From NCBI GenBank assembly GCA_029213305.1, contig JARGPA010000003.1, positions 1 to 64,000 of the forward strand: DNA of 64,000 nucleotides, written 5' to 3'. Every line of letters starts with the position of its first letter. Position 1 is the stretch's first letter. Below, piece after piece: positions 1-10,834 of the stretch. A model generated the notes under the pieces. It was not told the origin of the DNA and made no database searches. It worked only from the letters and a program-made list of their open reading frames with translations. The translations under genes were made by a program, and so were the position numbers. The DNA is from Phycisphaerales bacterium (GTDB taxonomy: Bacteria > Planctomycetota > Phycisphaerae > Phycisphaerales > UBA1924).

Positions 1-1662
<1,662 letters not shown>

Positions 1663-1674
1663 ATCAGGAAGGGA

Positions 1675-1702
1675 ATGTTAGCACTTCCATCTTGAAAATC
1701 AA
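1675..1702 (-). promoter_or_regulatory. Possible sigma70-type promoter for the initiator tRNA
   Basis: On the minus strand TTGATT is followed after 16 nt by TAACAT, each matching 4 of 6 consensus bases. The -10 ends 12 nt before the mature tRNA 5' end. Inferred from pattern and position only. Confidence 0.4.
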
Positions 1703-1864
1703 GGCGTTAAAAATGCCATCTGCCTTAAGATTCTATTCAATTTCTACACTTCTTCGAAATACTACCCCCCAGAGTGTGAAACTCAGAGCAAGAAAATCGG
1801 TACATTAAAGTGTGCCACAAATTGTTGGCGTTTAGCACTTCATCCATAGGAATCGGAATCTCAA

Positions 1865-4800
1865 ATGAAAAAAACTATGCTGCTCATAGGTGCGGCTGGG
1901 GTTGCTTTTGCAGCTGCCCCACTCATTGCACAGGACGACACGAAAAACTCTGGAATGTTTCGATACCCCGATGTGGGCAAAGACCACATCCTCTTTGTAT
2001 ATGCAAACGATATCTGGATCGTTGACAAAAAAGGCGGCACCGCTCGTCCGGTTGCAAGCCCTGCAGGACAAGAACAACATCCAAAATTTAGTCCTGACGA
2101 ATCTACCATCGCATTCGTAGGAAACTACGAAGGCGATCGTGATCTTTACACAGTTGGTGCCGAAGGAGGCGTTCCATTTCGTGTAACCCATCACCCATCG
2201 AATGAACGCTTACTCGATTGGACACCTGATGGATCACTCATGTTCTCGTTTAACGGCTTAAGCGGAAACCCTGCTCAACAAAAACTATTCACGGTTAACG
2301 CCGATGGTGGTATCCCAGAATCAATGCCAGTCCCTTATGGAGCGACAGGCTCTGTTAGCCCAGATGGGGAGTGGCTCGCGTACACACCAAACTCTCGTGA
2401 CACACGAACATGGAAACGATATCGTGGTGGTTTGGCAACCGATATCTGGTTGTTTAATCTAAACACCAATGAATCTAGAAAGCTGACTGATTGGGAAGGT
2501 ACTGACACCATCCCTATGTGGCACAAAGACAAACTGTACTACCTCTCAGATAACGGCGAAGAATCAAGATTAAACATCTGGAGATACGATCCCAAAAAAG
2601 ACTCGCACGAGCAAATTACCAAGTTCGCTGACAACGATGTTAAATTCCCTTCGATGGGGCCCGCAGAAGCAAGTCGCGGCGAGATTGTTTTCCAACTTGG
2701 ATCGCAAATTCATTTACTCAATCTCAGTAGTAAAAAAGCGAAGCCTATTAAAATTTCAATTCCAGGTTCGCTCGAATCGTTACGCCCGAAGACGGTTGAT
2801 GCTGCAGGGCAAACTCAAGCAGGTGGAGTTTCATCAACTGGCAAGAGAGTTGTCGCAGAAGCAAGAGGCGATATCTGGACGGCCCCTGTTGAAAACGGTG
2901 CTCCTCGTCAAATCACTAACACCTCAGGCGCGTCAGAGCGAACTCCTGCATGGAGTCCAGATGGCCGATGGATCTCATACTTCTCTGACGAAGGCGGCGA
3001 GTACGAGTTGTACATTGCCCAATCTGATGGCAAAGGTGAAACTCGTCAACTAACTACAGGGAACAAGACCTTCTTCATGGAGAACTCTTGGTCCCCAGAT
3101 TCTAAGACGATCTACATCGCAGACAAAGCAGGTGTAATGTCTTTGGTAGATGTAGAGACAGGTGAAGTGAAAAACTTCGATAAAGATCCTCAAAGTGGTC
3201 AACCAACAGTTTCTTGGTCTCACGATTCAAGATGGATCACCTACGCACGAGCAACAGGTAGTTCGTTTAGTTCAGTTGTATTTGTTTATGACACAGAGAC
3301 AGGCGATCTTCATCAAGTGACTCATGGATTCTTTAATGATTCAAGTCCTGCGTTCTCGCGAAAAGGTGACTATCTCTTCTATTCATCAAATCGTGATTTC
3401 ACTTCACCACAATATGAAGATGTTGGTTCAACATTCGTATACGCAAATACTGGACGACTCCTTGCAGTCCCATTGAATACTGATGTTGAAAACCCACATC
3501 TACTTGAATCTGATGATGAAACTTGGGAAGAAGAATCTGAAGAAGCTGAAGATTCTGATTCAAGTGAAGACGCTGAAGCGGCAGACGGAGATGAGGAATC
3601 TGAAACTCCTTCATACCTTGAAGGGTTCGACACCGATCATGATCTATGGGGTAAATGGGACGGTAATGCATCAGGATTTGCAGCGATTGGAATGCCAACT
3701 GATGAGATCGCATTCTCATTGATGATCATCGTTGACGACGAAGGCAATATCTCAGGCCAATCAGAAACCATGGGAGAAACCGATGATCTAGGTGACATCG
3801 TAAAATGGAATCCAGATACCAAAGAGCTGTATCTCGAATCAAACAATGATGGAATGACTGTAATCCAAAAATGTACCGTTGATGGCGAGAATATGAGCGG
3901 CACATGGGAAATCAAAGAGATGGGCATCAGCGGCACATGGACCGCGACGCGATCATCAACTGATATTTCAGAAGATGAGTTCGGTGAAGTCATCTCCGAA
4001 TCAGGAGAAGCAAGCGAAACCGTAGAAATTGATTTCGATGGGTTCGAAGCTCGTGCATTCGACCTTGGAGTCAGTTCGGGCAACTTCGGAAACCTCGATT
4101 CAAATGATAAAGGTGAACTACTCTACATCAGAGCATCTAACGGCGCTGCATCACTCAAGATTATAGATGTGACTGCAGATGAACCAACCGAGAAGACTGT
4201 TCTTGGAGTTGCTTTCGGATTTGCTCTGTCAGGAGACGGAAAGAAACTCGTAGCAGCAACCCCAGTAGGATTCTCAGTTGTCGATGCAAAAGCAGGACAA
4301 ACTGCGAAACCATTGAGCATGAAACTACGCAAAACAGTAGATCTGCGTGACGAGTGGCGCGAACTCGTGAGAGATGCATGGCGCCGCCAAAGAGACTTCT
4401 TCTATGTAGAGAATATGCATGGAGTAGACTGGGACGGAGTACTTGCTCATTACCTCCCAATGGTGGATGATGCAGTAAGCCGTGAGGATGTTGCTTATAT
4501 TATCGGCGAGCTCATCTCAGAACTCAATGTAGGGCACTCCTACTCATCAGGAGGCGACTTTGATCGTCAACCGAATGAGAATGTCGGGATGCTCGGAGCA
4601 GATTACAAAGCAGTCGGAGAAGGAGACAACTCAGGATTCGAAATCACAACGATCCACCGAGGCGCTCCATGGGATACCGATGCGATCGGACCCCTATCAC
4701 AGTATGGGCTCGGAGTGAGCGAAGGAGACATCATTACCTCTGTGAACGGTGCGCAAGTTGATATCTCCACAGACCCATGGGCTGCATTCCTCGGACTTGC

Positions 4801-5590
4801 TGGCCAACCTACAACGCTCACAATTGTATCTGCACTCGAAGGAGATGAAGAAACAATCAACGAGCGTGAAATCACCATCAAACCTATCGGCTCAGAGTTC
4901 GGACTTCGGTACCGCGCTTGGGTAGAAGCAAATCGTCAGTATGTCGATGAAGCATCCGATGGGAAGATCGGCTACATCTATGTTCCAAACACAGGTGTTC
5001 AAGGTCAGAACGAGCTCTTCCGTCAGTTCTACGGACAAATCGGTAAAGAAGCTTTGATGATCGACGAACGATGGAACGGCGGCGGGCAAATCCCTAACCG
5101 GTTCATCGAACTCCTCAATCGTCCATTAACCAATATGTGGTACAGAAGAGATGGAACCGATTGGCCATGGCCATACGATGCACACCAAGGACCTAAAGCA
5201 ATGCTCATCAACGGCAACGCAGGTTCCGGCGGAGACATGTTCCCATGGCTCTTCAAGCATCACGGTATCGGAAAACTCATCGGTACTCGTACCTGGGGCG
5301 GCCTCGTCGGAATCTCTGGAGTCCCACCATTGATTGACGGCGGTTCAGTAACGGTTCCAAACTTCGGGTTCTACGAACTCGATGGAACTTGGGGTATCGA
5401 AGGACATGGAGTTGAACCTGATATCGAAGTTGATATCGATCCAGTCCAAGCTCTTAAAGGCAAGGACCCACAACTCGATGTCGCAATCGATCATCTCCTC
5501 GAAGAGATCAAAGCGAACGGGTTTAGCCCCCCGAACCGTCCGACTCCTCCAGTGAGAACTGATATCGGTATCACTGAGGAAGACAAGTAA
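1865..5590 (+). CDS. Tricorn-like S41 peptidase with inserted beta domain
   Basis: Exported Tricorn-protease homologue that would trim peptides in the periplasm. Signal peptide at residues 1-22 (cut near IAQ/DD), then WD40/TolB-type propeller repeats (SPDG, SPDS, SHDSRW motifs), an acidic linker at about 548-582, an extra Gly/Trp-rich segment at about 583-700 ending in SGTWTATR, the rest of the propeller, a PDZ-like region, and a C-terminal S41 core. Candidate catalytic residues are H891 (VGHSYSSGG) and nucleophile S1121 (GNAGSGGDMF), with a Glu in IEGHGVEPD. At 1241 aa it is longer than archaeal Tricorn (about 1070) because of the linker and insert. A strong terminator follows. It converges with a second Tricorn-like gene. 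The ATG at 1865 is chosen because it opens a clean signal peptide; no strong Shine-Dalgarno is seen. Confidence 0.9.
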   Translation: MKKTMLLIGAAGVAFAAAPLIAQDDTKNSGMFRYPDVGKDHILFVYANDIWIVDKKGGTARPVASPAGQEQHPKFSPDESTIAFVGNYEGDRDLYTVGAEGGVPFRVTHHPSNERLLDWTPDGSLMFSFNGLSGNPAQQKLFTVNADGGIPESMPVPYGATGSVSPDGEWLAYTPNSRDTRTWKRYRGGLATDIWLFNLNTNESRKLTDWEGTDTIPMWHKDKLYYLSDNGEESRLNIWRYDPKKDSHEQITKFADNDVKFPSMGPAEASRGEIVFQLGSQIHLLNLSSKKAKPIKISIPGSLESLRPKTVDAAGQTQAGGVSSTGKRVVAEARGDIWTAPVENGAPRQITNTSGASERTPAWSPDGRWISYFSDEGGEYELYIAQSDGKGETRQLTTGNKTFFMENSWSPDSKTIYIADKAGVMSLVDVETGEVKNFDKDPQSGQPTVSWSHDSRWITYARATGSSFSSVVFVYDTETGDLHQVTHGFFNDSSPAFSRKGDYLFYSSNRDFTSPQYEDVGSTFVYANTGRLLAVPLNTDVENPHLLESDDETWEEESEEAEDSDSSEDAEAADGDEESETPSYLEGFDTDHDLWGKWDGNASGFAAIGMPTDEIAFSLMIIVDDEGNISGQSETMGETDDLGDIVKWNPDTKELYLESNNDGMTVIQKCTVDGENMSGTWEIKEMGISGTWTATRSSTDISEDEFGEVISESGEASETVEIDFDGFEARAFDLGVSSGNFGNLDSNDKGELLYIRASNGAASLKIIDVTADEPTEKTVLGVAFGFALSGDGKKLVAATPVGFSVVDAKAGQTAKPLSMKLRKTVDLRDEWRELVRDAWRRQRDFFYVENMHGVDWDGVLAHYLPMVDDAVSREDVAYIIGELISELNVGHSYSSGGDFDRQPNENVGMLGADYKAVGEGDNSGFEITTIHRGAPWDTDAIGPLSQYGLGVSEGDIITSVNGAQVDISTDPWAAFLGLAGQPTTLTIVSALEGDEETINEREITIKPIGSEFGLRYRAWVEANRQYVDEASDGKIGYIYVPNTGVQGQNELFRQFYGQIGKEALMIDERWNGGGQIPNRFIELLNRPLTNMWYRRDGTDWPWPYDAHQGPKAMLINGNAGSGGDMFPWLFKHHGIGKLIGTRTWGGLVGISGVPPLIDGGSVTVPNFGFYELDGTWGIEGHGVEPDIEVDIDPVQALKGKDPQLDVAIDHLLEEIKANGFSPPNRPTPPVRTDIGITEEDK

Positions 5591-5614
5591 GAAAATGACA
5601 TAGACAAATGAAAG

Positions 5615-5643
5615 CCCAGCGACGTAAGTCGCTGGGTTTTTTT
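5615..5643 (+). terminator. Rho-independent terminator after the first Tricorn-like gene
   Basis: Perfect 9-bp stem CCCAGCGAC/GTCGCTGGG with a GTAA loop followed by seven T. It lies between two convergent protease genes; the minus-strand side has only a short interrupted T run. Confidence 0.9.
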
Positions 5644-5674
5644 ATGTCAACAAATGATCCCGATGATCTCTGAC

Positions 5675-8600
5675 TCAGTTACCGGTTCTACCCAGTAACT
5701 CGTTAACTGCTGCTTCGAGCTGCGGATCACGCCCTTCTACTTCATCCATTGGAGTCTGAGGAACATCAATATCTGGCAATGTACCGTTACTCTCCATGTC
5801 TGTACCGTCAGGGAGATACCACCCACGGAATGGTCGACGAACGGTTGTGCCGTCGATAAGTTGGAATGAACCTGTTGAGATCACGCCACCAAATGTTTGC
5901 GTACCAACGATAGTTCCTCTTTTGGTATTTCGAATCGAATGAGCAAAGATCTCAGCGTTCGAGAATGAATGCTGATTGATCAATACGCTAATTGGTCTTG
6001 AGTACGCATAGATCAATCGACGATCACGAGGATAGTTGTCCATGCGAACCTTGTCCGGGTTTGCACCACGGGGAATCGTGTAAGCATGGTTCGGAGCAGT
6101 TAAAGATGCAAGGAGAATGTCAGTTGTCCATCCCCCGCCGTTATCTCGAACATCGATTACTAAACCTTCTTTTCCGTCTGCAGCTGCGAACAAGTCACGT
6201 TCGTAATCGCGTACTGATGCAAGCCCCATCGAACGAATATGGAGATATCCAAGTTTTCCATCAGACATCGCATCGACTTGCTCTCTGCGCTTTGTGACTT
6301 CATCTTCATAACGAAGCACTGACATGCGTGCGTACGAATTTGGTGTGATGATCGCCATCTGATCTGCTGATTCACCATCATCATTGGTAGTTGTAAACTC
6401 GACGAGTAGCTCATTACCAGAAGTTCCAGCAAGTGAACCATGCAGATCAACTAATCCTGAAACTGTATTTTGAGAAACGAGATCAACATCCCCTACGCGA
6501 GTAATGACATCCCCAACTGCAGGCCCGTTCTTGGTTCGATCGATTGGCCCACCAGCAATAATCGAATCAATCCGATATCCACTTTGAACTTGAGAGAAGT
6601 TGATTCCGAGGTATCCGTTTGCAGGAGAAGCTGAAGAGAATCCGTCGCCGCCCCAGGTCCCGGTGTGTGACCCGTCAACTTCTCCCCACATGAGACTCAT
6701 CAAACGCAAGAACGCTTGATTTGTTCTGCTTTGCATGACCAGTTGACGATAACGATCAGATGTTGCATCCCAATCAAGCCCCTTCATCGTAGGGTGATAG
6801 AAATTGAGTCCGAATCGTCCGGATGCTTCGTTGAATTTTTGCTCCAACTCATCCATTTGATCAACTTGAATCTTCGCACTAATCGGATACCCAGTTGCTT
6901 TACCACCAGCAGGCGAGGTTTTATACGCCTGACCAGAAGCAACATAACTCAATGATTTTCCATCGAGAGAGATACGGGGATCGCCTACGCCGCCGCTCTT
7001 GACAACTTTTCGATCTTTGCCATTGTAATCTACGCTGACATAGTTACGAGAGCCGTCGATGACTGTCGAAAATGCCAAACGATCACCTGAGGGAGTCATC
7101 ACCAAACTGCTCTCAGCTTGCGGTGTAGAGGTTAATCGACGTATACGGAGATATGCATCTTGTGCATCAAACTCGAGTCGATCCGAATCTACTTCTTCAG
7201 CATCATCTGCATCTGCATTAAAATCAACATGATCAATCGGCTTTAACTTCTTAGTGGTGGCTGCTGCGTCCTTGTAGTATTGCGATAGCTCATACGATCG
7301 CATTCCATCTAGTTCACGATCAAGATTTACAGAGTAAACATCGAACTCCCAGTTTTCATTATCCCGATCAGACAAGAATGAAAGCACCTTCCCATCATGC
7401 GACAGTTGAGGCGCATGATCGATATCTGGATGTCTTGAAATGTTTACAGGTTGTGCGAAACTCCCGTCATGAAGTGCTTGTGTGTCAAGTAAGAAGATAT
7501 CAGAGTTAAAGTCAAGATCCGTCGCAGCATACACAATATGAGATGAATCGGACGCCCACAAAATATCTGGTTCTGACCATAGATTTTGAACTACACGCTC
7601 GTTGCCTGTTCGCAAATCACGGATAACAATATCGCCACGATCTCGAAGATACATCAACTTCGTTCCATCAGGAGAAGGCTTAGGCGAGAACGCGAGCCCC
7701 GCGTCTTGAACGACAGGTACAATTTCAAATCTGAGTGCGTCTGACCATCGTTGCCCGAAATCAACTTTATCTTCTTCTACTTCTTCTTCATCCGCATCAT
7801 CATCTCCTGACTTATCAGATTCTTCATCAGATGGTTCAGGCATCTCATCTGAGACAGTTTCTTCTGCTTCATCCATTTCATCTGATGCTTCACTTTCAAC
7901 TACATCAGGCTCTTCTACTTCATCTACCTCTTCAACAACATCGGGAACGAGATCGCTCTTTGTGAGCACTACCCGAGCGGCAAAGATGGAACCGAGTGAG
8001 TTCTCATCATCGGAAGTAAAGTACAAGCTTTCACCATCAGGAGACCAAACGATGTCTCGCTCTCTTGTTGCAGACTTAGTTACTCTCTGAGTAGGGAAGC
8101 CTTCCTCAGTACTACGAATGAACAGTTCACCTCGTGTAATTTCTGCTACTGCATTTCCAGAGGGATGAATCGCTGCTTGAGCGACACTCTTGGAGATGTC
8201 CCTCCTACGGATTTGATCCCTACTCGTATCATCATTAATCGTTACTTCAACCGCACGAGGCGTAGCACGAGAGTTCGTCAAATCAAGCGTATAAAGAGTG
8301 TTCCACACAACAAAGGTCGCAGTCGTCCCATCCTGTGAAACAAGAAGATCACGAACACCGTGGCTGATAGTCGTTGGATTTTCGTTGTTTGGTTTAAAAT
8401 GTGTCAGTTGTTTGATCTGAGCGCTCTGCTGATCAGTTGCATCAGGATTCAGCCGAACGAGATTATATTGACCATCCCTACTTGAGATATAAACCAATGA
8501 ACCATCCGGTAATTGATTTGGATTTAAATCATTCCCTGAAAACTTCGTAACTTGCATAAAGGAGTTGTCAGAAGGACGGAAGCGCCAAATATCTAAATTG

Positions 8601-9190
8601 CCAGGCCCACGATACGCGACACGATGTGGGTAGTAGTAACCACGGATGAAAAACACATCCTCTGAGTCTGAGTGAGTTGCTGGACCACGGCCGAATGCTT
8701 CTGTAACGCGATCCATCGCCCCACCATCGATTGGTGCTGAATACATACGAGGATGACGATAGATTTCTGGATAGAGATACGCCGAGAACAGAACCGATTT
8801 TCCGTCTTTGCTCCATCCCCCTAACATTTCAGCACGATCGGATGTGGTTACACGCTCAATGTTATTGCCGACAAGCGAGTCTCCGGATTCACTCAAGTTC
8901 ATCGTGTAAAGATTTTGAGTTCCATCCCGATTGGATTCAAACACGAGTTGAGAACCATCATTGTTGAATCTGCTCTGTAACTCAATCCCAGGATGTGATG
9001 TAAGTCTGGTTGCGGATCCGCCGTCAGATGGGATCGACCAGAGATCTCCCGCTGCAGAGAAAACAATATACCGAGCGTCTGGAGATAATGATGGATATTG
9101 AATCAGCCCATTGTGCGTATCGTTACTCGCTTGTGTATTGAATGCGAAACCGCTCAACAAAGTAAGGGCAATGAATCGCTTGATTGACAT
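5675..9190 (-). CDS. Second Tricorn-like S41 peptidase
   Basis: Exported Tricorn-family peptidase of 1171 aa. The frame opens at a TTG (9205), but ATG at 9190 is preferred because GAGGAG sits 7 nt upstream and it starts a proper signal peptide (MSIKRFIALTLLSGFAF, cut near TQA/SND). Order: first propeller with SPDGE and SRDGQ repeats, a very acidic linker at about 413-478 (runs of E, D, S), second propeller, PDZ-like module, then the S41 core. Candidate catalytic residues are H842 (DGSHTGTWGG) and S1077 (QHSFSNAEIF). It lacks the Gly/Trp insert of its neighbour at 1865 and is too different to be a recent duplicate. Likely roles are peptide trimming together with the neighbouring peptidases; substrate unknown. 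Confidence 0.9.
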   Translation of the reverse strand: MSIKRFIALTLLSGFAFNTQASNDTHNGLIQYPSLSPDARYIVFSAAGDLWSIPSDGGSATRLTSHPGIELQSRFNNDGSQLVFESNRDGTQNLYTMNLSESGDSLVGNNIERVTTSDRAEMLGGWSKDGKSVLFSAYLYPEIYRHPRMYSAPIDGGAMDRVTEAFGRGPATHSDSEDVFFIRGYYYPHRVAYRGPGNLDIWRFRPSDNSFMQVTKFSGNDLNPNQLPDGSLVYISSRDGQYNLVRLNPDATDQQSAQIKQLTHFKPNNENPTTISHGVRDLLVSQDGTTATFVVWNTLYTLDLTNSRATPRAVEVTINDDTSRDQIRRRDISKSVAQAAIHPSGNAVAEITRGELFIRSTEEGFPTQRVTKSATRERDIVWSPDGESLYFTSDDENSLGSIFAARVVLTKSDLVPDVVEEVDEVEEPDVVESEASDEMDEAEETVSDEMPEPSDEESDKSGDDDADEEEVEEDKVDFGQRWSDALRFEIVPVVQDAGLAFSPKPSPDGTKLMYLRDRGDIVIRDLRTGNERVVQNLWSEPDILWASDSSHIVYAATDLDFNSDIFLLDTQALHDGSFAQPVNISRHPDIDHAPQLSHDGKVLSFLSDRDNENWEFDVYSVNLDRELDGMRSYELSQYYKDAAATTKKLKPIDHVDFNADADDAEEVDSDRLEFDAQDAYLRIRRLTSTPQAESSLVMTPSGDRLAFSTVIDGSRNYVSVDYNGKDRKVVKSGGVGDPRISLDGKSLSYVASGQAYKTSPAGGKATGYPISAKIQVDQMDELEQKFNEASGRFGLNFYHPTMKGLDWDATSDRYRQLVMQSRTNQAFLRLMSLMWGEVDGSHTGTWGGDGFSSASPANGYLGINFSQVQSGYRIDSIIAGGPIDRTKNGPAVGDVITRVGDVDLVSQNTVSGLVDLHGSLAGTSGNELLVEFTTTNDDGESADQMAIITPNSYARMSVLRYEDEVTKRREQVDAMSDGKLGYLHIRSMGLASVRDYERDLFAAADGKEGLVIDVRDNGGGWTTDILLASLTAPNHAYTIPRGANPDKVRMDNYPRDRRLIYAYSRPISVLINQHSFSNAEIFAHSIRNTKRGTIVGTQTFGGVISTGSFQLIDGTTVRRPFRGWYLPDGTDMESNGTLPDIDVPQTPMDEVEGRDPQLEAAVNELLGRTGN

Positions 9191-9253
9191 ACTTGAACTC
9201 CTCAAGATTGATTTCCAGTGAGATCGACTTCATGTCGATTCATTGGATGGAAT

Positions 9254-9284
9254 AGAAAACAGACCCGATCGTATGATCGGGTCT
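9254..9284 (-). terminator. Terminator downstream of the M16 pair
   Basis: Minus-strand 10-bp stem AGACCCGATC/GATCGGGTCT with a 4-nt loop, followed by GTTTTC. The T run is short, so efficiency is uncertain. Confidence 0.6.
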
Positions 9285-9331
9285 GTGAATATACACGAAT
9301 TGTGTGTTGAATACGAGCCTATGAGGGGTAT

Positions 9332-10834
9332 TTAGTCCTGAGATTCAACGGGTTTTAGTGTTTCAGGATCGCGAGTAGGGATCTGAGTTGCTTTGCCTCC
9401 AAAGAACTCCTCCATAGTTGCGATTCTTGCTTCGTCAGCTTCTGACTCGGAGTTGCCCTTCTTGATCTCTTCCCAAGGTCCAACGATGAGAATAACTGCA
9501 TCCTCAGGGTGAAGATAATCATTCGCTGCTTGTTGGACATCTTGGGAGTTCACTGAACGGACTCGTTCACGATAGTTTTCCCAGTATCCTGCAGGACGAT
9601 TCGTCCGCTCATCTGACATGAACAGCCCCATCGTTGCACCCTTGGATTCAAATGTCCGAGGGAATGTTTCTATGATGTTGTTTTGAATAGTCTCAACTTC
9701 ATCAGTTGTCGCTGCTTCATTTTGAATCGTATCGATCTCGTCAAACACTAAACGAGTTGCAAGCGCAGTTGTTGGCACTTTCGTGAAGAAGTATGACATA
9801 AACATTCCTGGATATTCAACGCGTGAACGCATTACAGAACCCGCGGTGTACGCAAGCCCTTCGCGTGTTCGTACTGAATTTGTGATACGGGATGTAAAAC
9901 CCGATCCACCCAAGATATCGTTCATGACTTCAACCGCAGGTGCATTTGGATCATCACGCTGAACACCACGATGCCCGATGAGTACTTGGACCTGAGGCTG
10001 ATCCTTCTCGTAGTAATACACACCTGGTGTGAATGTATGAGTAGGAGATGGAATTTCAGGTGAACGAGCACCCGACTCCCAACCTTGGAACGACTTCTCT
10101 AGGAAAGAAAGCATTGTGCTTTCATCAAAGTCACCTGTTACTGATACCATCATGTTTGCAGGGTTGAAGATCGATGCATGGAATGCACGCATGTCGTCTA
10201 CTGAGATTGATTCAAGCGAACTCTTAGTTGGCTGACGAGCTTCGAAGAAATCTTCCCCCCACATCAAGAAGTTCATCTCGCGAAGTGCGATTTGTAAACC
10301 ATCGTCATCTCGCGTCTTGATCTGCTCGAGTTGTTGACCGCGGAGAACTTCGAGTCGATCAGAATCGAACCGAGGCTGCTGCACCATGTCCATAAACAAC
10401 CCAAATGCATCGTCTAGATTGCTAGTCAGACAGTTGATCGTTGCATTCGCATTACGATCTCCGATTCCAGCAGACACATTCGCAGCCATGAAATCAAACT
10501 CTTCGTCCATGTCACTTGGGGACATCATCGATGAACCGCCTGTACGAATCATCGCACCAGTCATCGCGGCGAGCCCTGCCATTCCATCAGGCTCCATATA
10601 AGCACCGCCCTTAAAACTAAGGGTGATGGTTACCAACGGAAACTCATCTGAGGATGCCATAAACACTGGTACGCCATTTGAAAGCTCGTTTCGAAAATCA
10701 CTCGGAGAAGGAGGAGTGAAATTCAGTTCTTCGAATGAAATATCTGCAGGATGCGTTGGGATGTCCGCTGCAACTGCGAGTGCACCGGATCCGATGCACA
10801 TAAGTGCACAAGTTGTTGTGATCAGTGATCTCAT
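9332..10834 (-). CDS. M16 family zinc-peptidase homologue, non-catalytic subunit
   Basis: Insulinase/mitochondrial-processing-peptidase fold protein of 500 aa, exported (signal peptide about 1-22, ending ALAVAA). It keeps the M16 layout, including GLAYTAGSVMRSR in the C-terminal half, but the zinc site HxxEH is replaced by MTGAM at about residues 91-95. This is the usual pattern of the non-catalytic partner of an M16 heterodimer. Its ATG overlaps the stop of the upstream catalytic gene (ATGA), and the very strong ribosome site AAGGAGGTGA lies in that gene's last codons, so the two are translated together. Inferred role: substrate-holding half of a periplasmic peptidase with the 10831-12633 product. 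Confidence 0.92.
   Translation of the reverse strand: MRSLITTTCALMCIGSGALAVAADIPTHPADISFEELNFTPPSPSDFRNELSNGVPVFMASSDEFPLVTITLSFKGGAYMEPDGMAGLAAMTGAMIRTGGSSMMSPSDMDEEFDFMAANVSAGIGDRNANATINCLTSNLDDAFGLFMDMVQQPRFDSDRLEVLRGQQLEQIKTRDDDGLQIALREMNFLMWGEDFFEARQPTKSSLESISVDDMRAFHASIFNPANMMVSVTGDFDESTMLSFLEKSFQGWESGARSPEIPSPTHTFTPGVYYYEKDQPQVQVLIGHRGVQRDDPNAPAVEVMNDILGGSGFTSRITNSVRTREGLAYTAGSVMRSRVEYPGMFMSYFFTKVPTTALATRLVFDEIDTIQNEAATTDEVETIQNNIIETFPRTFESKGATMGLFMSDERTNRPAGYWENYRERVRSVNSQDVQQAANDYLHPEDAVILIVGPWEEIKKGNSESEADEARIATMEEFFGGKATQIPTRDPETLKPVESQD

Noticed and set aside
7735-7965. Leu/His-rich plus-strand frame
   Set aside because: It is the antisense of the acidic linker of the second Tricorn-like gene; GAA/GAT-rich codons read backwards give Leu/His/Ser.
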